From Streptomyces paludis (GTDB lineage: Bacteria > Actinomycetota > Actinomycetes > Streptomycetales > Streptomycetaceae), in contig NZ_CP031194.1 in the NCBI RefSeq assembly GCF_003344965.1, forward strand, positions 7,564,001-7,628,000: a stretch of 64,000 nt of DNA. The letters are read 5' to 3'. The notes below the pieces were generated by a model. It was given only the letters and a program-made list of their open reading frames with translations, was not told the origin of the DNA and did no database searches. The position numbers and the translations under genes were made by a program. Shown one piece after another: positions 48,301 through 56,386 of this stretch. The first letter of the stretch is position 1. Every line of letters starts with the position of its first letter.

Positions 48301-51300
48301 AGGGTCGTCTCGGTCATCCGCAGAAAGGCGATATGACTGTCCGTCAGCATGCGCTGACAGGCGGCATGGGCTTCCGCCGTCTGCCGCTGAACGCTCTCGA
48401 CCGCGGTGTACCAGTCGGCGTCGTGGACGGGTTCCGGGGCGTCGGCGGCTGCCGTCTCGTACATCGGGGGCTCCGGTGGTGTGTGGTGGGTAGTGGGGAG
48501 GGGGACGGGCGGTGTGGGTACGGGCGCGGCCACGGGTACGGGAACAGCCGCGGGAACGGCCGCGGGTGTTCCGGTGGCTCCGGCGAGGGGCGGGTACGGC
48601 TGGCCGTAGTTGGCTCCGCTGATCGCCACCGTCATCCGGGGCCCGCGCTCCTTCGCCTGCGCGGACTCAGCCTCCGGCGCCGTCCCGGGCGACGCGTACG
48701 GTGCCCACAGGGGGTCGAGATCGAGGGGCACACCGCGTACGGCGAGTTCACCGAGGGCGGTGTGGAGTGTGCTGATCCCGGACCGGCCCGGCCGGTCCAG
48801 CGGGACGGCCGCGTGCTCGCGGTCGCCGAGGATCTGCCCGACCAGGCCGGACAGCGCCGCGCCCGGGCCGACCTCGACAAAGGTCCGCACCCCCGCCGCG
48901 TACATCGCCTCGATCTGGTCCTGGAAGAGCACGGGCGAGACGAGGTGGCCGGCGATCCGGCGGCGTACCTCGTCCGGCGAGGAGGGGTACGGGGCCGCGT
49001 CCGCGTTGCCGTAGACCTCGATCCGTGGCTCCGTGAACGGGACCGTGCGCAGGAACGCGGCGAGCGGCTCGCAGGCCGGGGCGACCAGCGGACTGTGGAA
49101 GGCGGTCGAGGTGGTCAGCCGGTGGGTGGCGACCCGCTCCGCCGCGAACACCCTCTCGGCCCGCTCGACCGCCTCCGTCGTCCCTGAAAGCACCGTCTGA
49201 AGAGGGGAGTTGTGGTTGGCCGTCCAGAGTCCGCCGGCTCCGGGGCCGGGGCCGCCGGGTCCGTCGAGTTCACCGGGTCTGCCGCGCTCCCCGAGTCCGC
49301 CACCTGCCAGGACCGCCGCCACCCGCGCGCGGTCCGTCGCCACGGCGAGCATCGCGCCCGGCGCGGCGGCGGCGTCCCGCATCAGCTCACCGCGTCTGCG
49401 GGCCAGGGCGACCAGCGACCCGGCGTCCAGGGCGCCCGCGCAGTGCAGTGCCACCAGCTCACCGAAGCTGTGGCCCGCCACACAGTCCGGCCGCAGCCCC
49501 AGGGACCGTACGACCTCCAGCAGCGCGAGCGCGTGCACCGCGAGCGCGGGCTGCGCCCACTCGGTCGCGGCCAGGGACGTCTGCCGGTCCGCGCGCTCCT
49601 CGTCGGTGAATGAGGGCGGCGGGAACACCACCCGGTGCAGCGGCAGCCCGTCGAAGCCGGTGCCGCCCAGCTCGTCCCACACACTCTGGGCGGCCGGTGA
49701 CAGCATCGCGAGACCGGCGCCCATCCCGACGTACTGGGATCCCTGGCCCGGGAAGAGGAAGCCGATACGGCCGGGCGCGGGCGCCCCGGAGGCGTACCGG
49801 ATCCCCGTCGGTACGGAGAACGCCGCGTCGGGTCTCCGCCGGATCAGCGCGAGCGCCCGCGTGTGTTTCTCCCGCAGCTCCTCGATGTCGGTGGCGACGA
49901 TCGCCAGCCGTACCGGGGCGGTGGCGGCGAACGCGCGCTGGCTCTCCCGTGCGAGCGCGGCCAGCGAACGGCCGTCGCCGGTGTCCGGTGTCACCAGATC
50001 GGCCGGCGAGGCCCCGCTGAACAGGACCAGTTCGCTCGGCGCGCAGCGATGACGCGCCGCCACCCGGCCCAGCGCTCCCCGGGCCGACGCGTCCCGGCCT
50101 GACGGCCCCGCGGGTACGTACTCCTCCAGTGTGACGTGGAAGTTGCTGCCCCCGAAGCCGAAGCTCGACACCGACGCCCGGCGCGGGTGACCGGCGGGCC
50201 GCACCCAGGGCCGGGCCTCGGTGTTGACGTAGAAGGGACCGTCGGGTGAGGCCGCCGCCGGGTTGGGCCGGCCGACCTTGATGGTCGGCGGCAGCACCTT
50301 GTGGTGCAGTGCCATGACCGCCTTGAGCAGCCCCGCCGCGCCCGCCGCGCACTTGGTGTGGCCGATCTGCGACTTGACCGAGCCGATCGCGCACCACTGC
50401 CCGTCCGTACGCCCCGACGCCCCGAACACCTCGTTCAGCGCGGCGAGTTCGGCGGTGTCCCCGGCCGGGGTGCCGGTGCCGTGCGCCTCGACCAGCTCCA
50501 CGGTCTCGGGACCGTACCCCGCCTCCTCGTAGGCGCGCCGCAGCGCCCGCGCCTGGCCGTCGGGCAGCGGCGCGTAGATCCCTGGACTCCGGCCGTCCGA
50601 CGAGGAGCCGATGCCCCGGATCACCGCGTGGACCCGGTCGCCGTCCCGCTCCGCGTCGGACAGCCGCTTCAGCGCGTACATGACGACCGCCTCGCCGAGC
50701 ATCGTGCCGTCCGCCGCGTCCGACAGCGGCCGGCAGTCACCACTGCGGGACAGCGCCGGGGTCTTGGAGAAGGACAGGAACATACCGATGCCGTTGCCGG
50801 TGTCCACCCCGCCACTGAGTACCAGATCGGCCCGGCCGAGGGCCAGTTCACCGACCGCCGTGGACAGCGCGGCCAGGGAGCTGGCGCAGGCGGCGTCGGT
50901 GGTGTGATTCGTACCGTGCAGATCGAAGCGGTGGGCGATCCGGCCCGCCACCACATTGCTGAGAAGCCCGGGAAACGTCGACTCCCGCCACGGTGTGTAG
51001 TGCGCCGCGATACGGTCGCACACGGCCCGCGCCTCCGCCTCGCCGATCCCGCTCTCCCGCAACGCCTTGAGCCACACGGGCCGTTCGGTGCGCCCGTACA
51101 TGTGCGGAAGCAGCTCCAGCGCGGACACCCCGAGGACGACGCCGATCCGGTCCCGGTCCATGCCCGGCAGACCACCGGCGTCGGTCAGCACCTGGTCGGC
51201 CACCATCAGCGCGAGCAGTTGCGCGGTGTCGGTGGAGGGCAGGCTGGTGGGCGGCACACCGTACGCCATCGGGTCGAAGCCGACGTCCGGCAGGAACGCG

Positions 51301-51539
51301 CCCCGGCGGGCGTATGTCTTGTCGGGGGCGGCCGGGTCCGGATCGTAGTGGTCCGCCACCAGCCAGCGGGAGGCCGGCACCTCGGTCATCATGTCCCGGC
51401 CGCCCGTCACGATCCGCCAGTAACCGGCCGCGTCCGTCGCGCCGGGCACAAGGGCGCCGACGCCGACCACGGCGACGGGCACCTGACGGGAGGCGGGAGC
51501 GGCGGGAGCGGCTGAAGCGGGAGCGGCGGGGGCGGTCAC
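45351..51539 (-). CDS. PUFA-synthase-like multienzyme: KS-AT-ACP-KR-DH (PfaA-like)
   Basis: A 2062-residue protein. The ketosynthase is at about 17-440 (DAACASSLAAL near 217, VEAHGTGTPAGD, KSQIGHTKCAAG). A malonyl-type acyltransferase with FPGQGSQYVGMG and GHSFGE near 690 follows. There is one carrier domain with LGVDSIKRVE near 1201, then a ketoreductase with VIVATGGARGVTA near 1486 and a C-terminal polyketide-type dehydratase (LSDHTLAGVPVLP near 1803, VDGALQLA). Typical PfaA has four to nine tandem carriers; only one is seen here. The GTG at 51539 has GAGGAGAG 5 bp upstream. Stop is 18 bp from the next subunit. Confidence 0.9.
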   Translation of the reverse strand: MTAPAAPASAAPAAPASRQVPVAVVGVGALVPGATDAAGYWRIVTGGRDMMTEVPASRWLVADHYDPDPAAPDKTYARRGAFLPDVGFDPMAYGVPPTSLPSTDTAQLLALMVADQVLTDAGGLPGMDRDRIGVVLGVSALELLPHMYGRTERPVWLKALRESGIGEAEARAVCDRIAAHYTPWRESTFPGLLSNVVAGRIAHRFDLHGTNHTTDAACASSLAALSTAVGELALGRADLVLSGGVDTGNGIGMFLSFSKTPALSRSGDCRPLSDAADGTMLGEAVVMYALKRLSDAERDGDRVHAVIRGIGSSSDGRSPGIYAPLPDGQARALRRAYEEAGYGPETVELVEAHGTGTPAGDTAELAALNEVFGASGRTDGQWCAIGSVKSQIGHTKCAAGAAGLLKAVMALHHKVLPPTIKVGRPNPAAASPDGPFYVNTEARPWVRPAGHPRRASVSSFGFGGSNFHVTLEEYVPAGPSGRDASARGALGRVAARHRCAPSELVLFSGASPADLVTPDTGDGRSLAALARESQRAFAATAPVRLAIVATDIEELREKHTRALALIRRRPDAAFSVPTGIRYASGAPAPGRIGFLFPGQGSQYVGMGAGLAMLSPAAQSVWDELGGTGFDGLPLHRVVFPPPSFTDEERADRQTSLAATEWAQPALAVHALALLEVVRSLGLRPDCVAGHSFGELVALHCAGALDAGSLVALARRRGELMRDAAAAPGAMLAVATDRARVAAVLAGGGLGERGRPGELDGPGGPGPGAGGLWTANHNSPLQTVLSGTTEAVERAERVFAAERVATHRLTTSTAFHSPLVAPACEPLAAFLRTVPFTEPRIEVYGNADAAPYPSSPDEVRRRIAGHLVSPVLFQDQIEAMYAAGVRTFVEVGPGAALSGLVGQILGDREHAAVPLDRPGRSGISTLHTALGELAVRGVPLDLDPLWAPYASPGTAPEAESAQAKERGPRMTVAISGANYGQPYPPLAGATGTPAAVPAAVPVPVAAPVPTPPVPLPTTHHTPPEPPMYETAAADAPEPVHDADWYTAVESVQRQTAEAHAACQRMLTDSHIAFLRMTETTLTAMLGVRGGQETPAPQGLHGITDQGGTDRVIEAAPVPAAPVTAPPAATAPLTLPRPPAPRRAPAPVTPAAVEVPVPAPEPAAAAPVSASELEELLLSVVARLTGYPTEMLGVDMELEADLGVDSIKRVEILSAVRRQVGDVAAGDVSRLGKLRTLREIVEALTTGSNPEVPDTGSATEVPEPPEASKTPQVTDAPALTRLVPRAVEAPAVGLAMAGLLDGPVLVTGEGPDGGGLTGLVARKLAERGVDATAVAEVPEGARGVIHLGALTGDGTPDGAREVHRSVFRAARSVAGQVHGKKGLFVTVQDTGGDFGLGGRAAGRTWLGGVAGLVRTAAKEWPGASVKAVDCERGGRDDEAVAEAIVGELLEGGPATEAGLRADGTRVVHGAVPAPVTPGTRRRITSASVIVATGGARGVTAAALLDLARTHRPRIVLLGRTALVPEPDGLASAADEPALVRLLAERAAEESANESAEKSATDSTASSPAPIAARITARAREILAAREVRATLAALEAAGSLVRYIRADARDGEALGAALREVRATWGPVTGIVHGAGVLADKLIADKTDAQVERVMSTKVDGLRALLAATADDPLDVICLFSSVAAVYGNTGQSDYAMANEILGQVASAEQAARPGCLVRCVAWGPWRGGMVTPALATHFGRSGVPLIPLDRGAAAFTAELDGAAGEARAILAVGDDPAALSPASDPPPAQLLVRADTLPYLSDHTLAGVPVLPVAMVLNWFAGAATAWRAGTGPLVLRDLRVYKKFALPELTGAGHRLTVHGSRGAAGPEAEIETELRGADGVAYFRAVLGTGSTAPDPAAWHGPYGTDGAGSAGGPYRTGGPDSEEPLDRAGIYDGELLFHGPRFQAVRTLHALSAHGAEATVAGLRALGWPGDHWPLDPAAVDGALQLALLWARNAAGTATLPMAVAECRVHRRGPVDGTVRCVVRGRKTHSTGARCDAALIDADGAVRLELLGVELVSRPS

Positions 51540-51597
51540 GGTCTCTCCTCGGGGTCGGACGGCGGGCACCGCGGCGTCTCCGGGCCACCGGCGCCGC

Positions 51598-53268
51598 TCA
51601 TGCCAGCGCGCACGGGGTGCAGGCGAACGATTCGGGCGGCAACGGCACTCCATAGGTGCGCAGTTGATGGGCGCGGGTGAGCACCGCCGCGCCTTCGAGC
51701 AGGTTGAGCGCGATCTGTACCACGGACCGGTTCGCGGGCTCGGCCAGGAAGGTGCCCGCGGTCCACCGGTTGAACGCGCCCATCGCGGGACCGCACCAGA
51801 TCTGGTAGTCGGTACGCCGATCCGCTTCGCCGGTGATCGCCCACCGGCTCGAACTGCCCAGATACCAACGGAAGACCAGCGCCATCCGGTGCTTGGGATC
51901 GGACGCGGCCCGCGCGATCTCGGTGGGATCGCGCCCCTCCCAGAACGCGACCGTGCGCCGCCATACCTCGTCGAACGGGGCGCGCAGCACCTCCCGTTCG
52001 ATCGGGGCGCGCACGGCGGGCGGGATCTCCTCCAGCGAGCCGTACGCCCGGTACGCCGCGAGGAGCCGGCCGGCCCGTCGCGCGAACATCGTCCCCCTGG
52101 ACAGCACTTGCAGCTGGACGCCCAGCTCGAACATGTCCGCCGCCGGCGCCATGGCCACATCGGCGATGTCCGCCTCGCAGAGCATCGCCTTGGCCTCGTC
52201 GGACAGCCCCGCCTCGGTGGCCGTCTGGTTCACCGACCCGACGACCACGTAGGACGCGCCGAGGGCGAAGGCGGCGGCCACCGCGTCCGGTGTGCCCAGT
52301 CCGCCCGCCGCGCCGACCCCGACCGCCCCGTCGTAGCCGTACCGCCGGCACAGTGTGTCGCGCAGCGCGGCGATGGCGGGCAGCAGCACTGACAGCGGGC
52401 GGTTGTCGGTGTGCCCTCCGCTGTCGGCCTCGACGGTGAGATCCTCGGCCACCGGCACCCGGGCCGCGAGTTCCGCCTCCTCGCGCGTCAACTCCCCCTG
52501 CGCGACAAGCCGGTCCAGCAGCGCGGCCGGCGCGGGGGAGAGAAACCGCGCGGCCACCTCCGGCCGGGAGACCTTGGCGAGGATCCGGGTCCGCCGTACG
52601 ATCCCGCCGTCCGCGCCCCGGCGCAGCCCCCGGGCCGCGCACAGCACCACCGCCGGGGTCAGCTCCATGAACGCCGACGCCGAGATCCGGGGCACCTCGC
52701 GGCCCACCAGCAGCTGGGCGACGCGGAACTCCAGCTCGGGTTCGGCCGGTGAATGGATCAGGTTCACCCCCCAGTTCGTGTGGGAGCGCAGCTCGTCGGC
52801 GAGTGTGTGCACGGCTCGCTCCACCTCGGCGTACGCCAGACCACCGGCGCCGAAGAACCCGAGCATCTCGGCGCGCGCCATCGCGGACACCATCCGGGTG
52901 GTCGCGATGCCGTTCGCCATCTCGCCCGCGACATAGGGGAATCGAACTCCGTGCGCCTCGCAGAAGGTGCGCCCGCCGAGCCACTCCGGGTACAGCGGCG
53001 GCAGCGTACCGAGCACCGGGCCGCCCGGCACGGGGCCGGTCGCGAGCCCCAGCTCACGGCCGTCGGGGCCGCTGACGACATGGACGGCTTCCCGGACGAT
53101 CCGGGCGCGGGCGGCGATCCCCTCGGGATCGAAGACCGGCGGGGACACGGCGGGTGGGCCGGGAGCGGCGAGCACGGACACGGAGGGCTCCAGCGGAAGA
53201 GGCGGTGCCGGGAGAGGCGGTCTCACGGCCACTCGCCCGGATTGTCTGACAGATAACTGATGGACCAT
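51598..53268 (-). CDS. PfaD-like FMN enoyl reductase
   Basis: A 556-residue protein with the nitronate-monooxygenase-like TIM barrel of trans-acting enoyl reductases: GVGAAGGLGTPDAVAAAFALGA (FMN phosphate site, near residue 320), VVVGSVNQTATEAGLS, and the C-terminal PfaD-specific part WYLGSSSRWAITGEADRRTDYQIWCGPAMGAFN. It reduces selected double bonds during chain extension. The ATG shares its first base with the stop of the upstream reductase gene (TGATG), so it relies on translational coupling; no separate ribosome site is visible. A TTG three bases earlier is not preferred. Confidence 0.9.
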   Translation of the reverse strand: MVHQLSVRQSGRVAVRPPLPAPPLPLEPSVSVLAAPGPPAVSPPVFDPEGIAARARIVREAVHVVSGPDGRELGLATGPVPGGPVLGTLPPLYPEWLGGRTFCEAHGVRFPYVAGEMANGIATTRMVSAMARAEMLGFFGAGGLAYAEVERAVHTLADELRSHTNWGVNLIHSPAEPELEFRVAQLLVGREVPRISASAFMELTPAVVLCAARGLRRGADGGIVRRTRILAKVSRPEVAARFLSPAPAALLDRLVAQGELTREEAELAARVPVAEDLTVEADSGGHTDNRPLSVLLPAIAALRDTLCRRYGYDGAVGVGAAGGLGTPDAVAAAFALGASYVVVGSVNQTATEAGLSDEAKAMLCEADIADVAMAPAADMFELGVQLQVLSRGTMFARRAGRLLAAYRAYGSLEEIPPAVRAPIEREVLRAPFDEVWRRTVAFWEGRDPTEIARAASDPKHRMALVFRWYLGSSSRWAITGEADRRTDYQIWCGPAMGAFNRWTAGTFLAEPANRSVVQIALNLLEGAAVLTRAHQLRTYGVPLPPESFACTPCALA

Positions 53269-54419
53269 CAAGATTGCTGTTTAGAGATGGAGTTGACCGC
53301 CGGTGAGATCGAGGAACCGGCCGGTACGGGGTCCCCCACCGCCAGTCCGGAGCACAGATAGCCGAGGTCCACCCGGTCGGAGGCCGCCGAAGGCCCGAGC
53401 AGGGTTCTGACCCGGGTGTCGTCGAAGCGCCGCCGGTGGGCGAGATAGGCCGTCAGCCCCGGATAGAAATCCAGCAGGGATTCCAGCGCCGACGGGTCGT
53501 CCGGCTCCGCCGCGACCAGCTCGATGGAGACCGGCACCAGCCGTTCCAGCAGGGTCACGACCGTCGGCACGGGCACATCGCGGTCATGGACGACGTGGTA
53601 CGTGTCGACCCCGCCCGAGGGCGTCCGCCCGGCGAGGCGCACCATGACCTCGGCCGCGTGCTCCACCTGTACCAGGTTCAGCCGGCCGTGCCGGTGCCCC
53701 ACCAGCCGGACCCGGGGGCGGCCCTCTGCGCCGGGGCCCCCGGCCGCCCGGGCGGTGTGCCGCGCGTCGCGCATGATCCGCTCGACGACCTGGAGCGGAT
53801 GCGGGGGCAGCTCCGGGTGCGGCGGCAGATCCGTGACCAGGATGCTCGGCCGCAGCACCACGACCGGCCGGGCGTGCTCCCGGGACCAGTCGTGGATCAG
53901 CTTCTCCGCCTCGTACTTGGAGTGTTCGTACGCGTTCTCGAAGCCGTACGCGTCGTCCAACTCGTCCTCGTACGCCACACCCTCACGCCGCCCACCGGCC
54001 ACGAAGGCCGTACTCACATGGTGGACCAAGGGCCGCCCCCGCCCGGCGGCGGCCAACTCCAGTACGTGCCGGGTCCCTTCCACGTTGGTCCGGCGCAACT
54101 CGGGCAGGTCTCCCTCCAGGTTGATACTGCCCGCGCTGTGCCAGATGGCGTCCAGACCGTCGGCCAGCTCCTGGAAGGCGCGCCCCGGCAGCCCCAGCCG
54201 GGGCCGCTCCAGCTCGGTCTCCACCACCCGCAGCCGGTCGGCGAGCGGAGCGGTGAACGCCTCGGGCGCGCCGGTCAGTTCGAAGTACCGGGTGATGCGG
54301 CGCAGCGCGTCCCCCGAGCCCGCGTGGACCAGGACCGTCACCGACCGGTGCGTGGCGAGCAGACGACGTAACAGGCGCAGCCCGAGGAATCCGGTGGCGC
54401 CGGTGAGCGCGACATGCAC
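53268..54419 (-). CDS. Free-standing thioester-reductase-like SDR protein
   Basis: A 383-residue extended short-chain dehydrogenase. GATGFLG at the N-terminus binds NADPH, YEHSK near residue 158 is the YxxxK catalytic pair, and TNVEGTRHVLELA plus DAIWHSAGSINLEG are usual in thioester reductase domains that release carrier-bound acyl chains as aldehyde or alcohol. The GTG at 54419 is chosen since GGAGG lies 7 bp before it; the ATG two codons earlier is only 1 bp from that site. First gene of the synthase operon, divergent from the wax-ester synthase. Confidence 0.8.
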   Translation of the reverse strand: MHVALTGATGFLGLRLLRRLLATHRSVTVLVHAGSGDALRRITRYFELTGAPEAFTAPLADRLRVVETELERPRLGLPGRAFQELADGLDAIWHSAGSINLEGDLPELRRTNVEGTRHVLELAAAGRGRPLVHHVSTAFVAGGRREGVAYEDELDDAYGFENAYEHSKYEAEKLIHDWSREHARPVVVLRPSILVTDLPPHPELPPHPLQVVERIMRDARHTARAAGGPGAEGRPRVRLVGHRHGRLNLVQVEHAAEVMVRLAGRTPSGGVDTYHVVHDRDVPVPTVVTLLERLVPVSIELVAAEPDDPSALESLLDFYPGLTAYLAHRRRFDDTRVRTLLGPSAASDRVDLGYLCSGLAVGDPVPAGSSISPAVNSISKQQS

Positions 54420-54971
54420 GACCATGCCTCCAAGAACGTCGGAAGGGACGGGATCCGCGACCGCGTGGTTGACGAGGCCGGATCGTCGTCGGTGCGGAGC
54501 TGCCGGGGCATCGCGGCAACGCGGGACGCGGGCGGCGCCGGTGGTGTGTGCGGCCGGCCCGCGGAGGTCACTCAAGAAGCTCTCAGGACCTCCCCCGGGG
54601 CCGGTGACCGCTGACGCACGGCACACAGTGTCAGAAGGCGGGCGGCGGCGGGGCTCCGAATCCACCCACTCACCTGAACGGAGTACCCGCACCGCGGATC
54701 CGGCGCGTGCCGGACGGCCCTGACGGAGCCTCCGTCGCAGGTCAGACGGGTCGCCGGTACGGACGGGACGCACGTGGCCCCTGGGGTACGGGCCGCCCGG
54801 CCGTGTCCCCCTTTCGGGTGGTTCCCCGGGCACCGCCCGGTGCCGGGACCCGGGGGGAGCGACCCTGGTCCCACCGCCCGCCACCGGCCCGCCCGTTCGG
54901 CCGTCCGCCTTTCCGCACGCCTTTCCGCACGCCCATCCGTCCGTCCGTCGGCACGAACCTGGAGATCCCTG
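54420..54971. other. 552-bp divergent control region (reductase / wax-ester synthase)
   Basis: No gene is supported. It must carry promoters for both directions. The only repeats noticed are a 12-bp tandem GCCTTTCCGCAC (54907-54930) followed by short CCGT iterations just before the wax-ester synthase ribosome site. No clear promoter boxes were found by eye. Confidence 0.5.
54427..54431 (-). promoter_or_regulatory. Ribosome binding site that fixes the reductase start
   Basis: GGAGG on the minus strand is 7 nt from the GTG at 54419 but only 1 nt from the in-frame ATG at 54425, so the GTG is preferred. Confidence 0.6.
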
Positions 54972-56315
54972 TTGCCCGAGTCCGTTCCGCCCGTTCCCCC
55001 GCCCCGGCACCCCGCCCACGCGCTCGACCGCGCGTTCCTCGGCATGGAACGCCGCCACCCCGACGCCCGCTGGGACGCCGGCGGCGTCGCGTATCTGAGC
55101 GGTCCGCCCCCGAGCCTGCCGGACCTCCGTGCGTATGTGGCGTTCCGGCTGCCCCAACTGCCCTTGCAGACGAGCCGGATCGAGGGCGGCCCGCGACGGC
55201 CCTGGTGGCGGCCGGACGCGGACTTCGCCGTCGACCGGCATGTGCACGAGGTGGTCGCGGCCGGACCGGGGGAGGGGGAGTGGGACACGGCCCTGCACAC
55301 CGCGCTCAACGCGCCGTTCCCGTCCGGCACTTATTGGGGCGTCTGGCTGCTTCACGGCCACGCGCCCGACCGGTACGCGGTGTGTTACCGCTTCCACCAC
55401 GCCTGCCAGGACGGTGCCGCCGCCGCGATGACGTTCCGGGCGATGCTGGGAGGCGGAGAGCCCTCGGCCCGCCCGGTGCCGGGGAAGGGCCGGCTGACCG
55501 GTCTGCCCCGGCGGGTGGGCACGGCAGTCGGACTGGCCGCGCGGTTCGCGTCCGGCACCTTCGTCGCCCGTGGCGCGCGTCCGGCCGTTCCCTTCGTTCC
55601 CACGGGCGAGAGACGGCTGTGGCGCGGCCGGGTACCGGCGGCGGACCTCCGACGGATCGGTTCGGCCCACGGCGGTTCGGCCCACGATGTCCATCTGGCG
55701 GCGCTGGCCGGGGCGTTGGCGGCCTGGTCGGCGCGGTCCGGCGTACCGCTGCCCCGTGTGACGGCGCTCGTACCCGTCGACGCGCGGCGTTCCGACGAGG
55801 ATCAGACCTGGGGCAACCGCTGCTTTGCCCTCCCGGTGGAGCTGCCCGTACGGACGGACCCGAAGGGCACGGACGCGTCCCGGAACGCGCGGGGCGCGCG
55901 AGGCGGTCAGGGCGGCGAAGCAGCCCCTTGGCGGCTGGACCGTGTCATGGCGCGGACCCGGAAGCTACGGGGCGAGACCTGGCGGCAGGCTCTACAGGAC
56001 CTGGTGCGGTTCATGCCCGGCCGCCCGACCGAGTGGTATCTGCGCCGGGTGCTCTCCCCGCGCGTCGCCGATGTCATGGCCACCTCCATGCCTCTCGCGG
56101 AGAAGGGCGGCCTGGGGGAGAGCCGGGTGACGGGGACCGCTCTGCTCCCCCTGCTCGTGCCCGGACACCTCTTCGGGGTGGGCCTCTCCTTTTTCGACAC
56201 CTGGGCCGAGGTCTCCTTCGTGGCCGACCGCGCCCTTCCCCTCGGGGAGTCGCTGCCGGAGCTGTGGGAGCGTGCCGTGGCCGAACTGGAGGAGTCCGCC
56301 GCGCCGCCCGAGTGA
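54972..56315 (+). CDS. Wax-ester synthase / diacylglycerol acyltransferase (WS/DGAT)
   Basis: A 447-residue acyltransferase of the bacterial WS/DGAT family. FHHACQDGAAAAM near residue 143 holds the HHxxxDG catalytic motif, LDRAFLGMERRHPDA sits at the N-terminus, and GNRCFALPVELP near 280 and FGVGLSFFDTWAEVSFV near the C-terminus are usual positions of conserved segments. The TTG at 54972 is preceded by GGAGA at 6 bp; the longer frame from 54774 is Arg/Pro-rich and not typical. It would join an acyl-CoA to the alcohol made by the divergent synthase/reductase set, giving a wax-like ester; triacylglycerol formation is the alternative. Confidence 0.82.
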   Translation: MPESVPPVPPPRHPAHALDRAFLGMERRHPDARWDAGGVAYLSGPPPSLPDLRAYVAFRLPQLPLQTSRIEGGPRRPWWRPDADFAVDRHVHEVVAAGPGEGEWDTALHTALNAPFPSGTYWGVWLLHGHAPDRYAVCYRFHHACQDGAAAAMTFRAMLGGGEPSARPVPGKGRLTGLPRRVGTAVGLAARFASGTFVARGARPAVPFVPTGERRLWRGRVPAADLRRIGSAHGGSAHDVHLAALAGALAAWSARSGVPLPRVTALVPVDARRSDEDQTWGNRCFALPVELPVRTDPKGTDASRNARGARGGQGGEAAPWRLDRVMARTRKLRGETWRQALQDLVRFMPGRPTEWYLRRVLSPRVADVMATSMPLAEKGGLGESRVTGTALLPLLVPGHLFGVGLSFFDTWAEVSFVADRALPLGESLPELWERAVAELEESAAPPE

Positions 56316-56336
56316 GGGGCGTACTCCCACCGGCAC

Positions 56337-56379
56337 GGCGCCGAGGATGACACGGCCGCGCCGCACCCTCCTCGGCGCC
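56337..56379. terminator. Bidirectional hairpin terminator
   Basis: A perfect 11-bp stem (56337-56347 with 56369-56379) and 21-nt loop lies between the converging WS/DGAT and NPP1-like genes. Confidence 0.65.
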
Positions 56380-56386
56380 CCCCCCG

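Noticed and set aside
54907..54950. Tandem GCCTTTCCGCAC and CCGT iterations as a regulatory or CRISPR-like repeat
   Set aside because: Only two 12-bp copies without spacers; best seen as simple sequence slippage.
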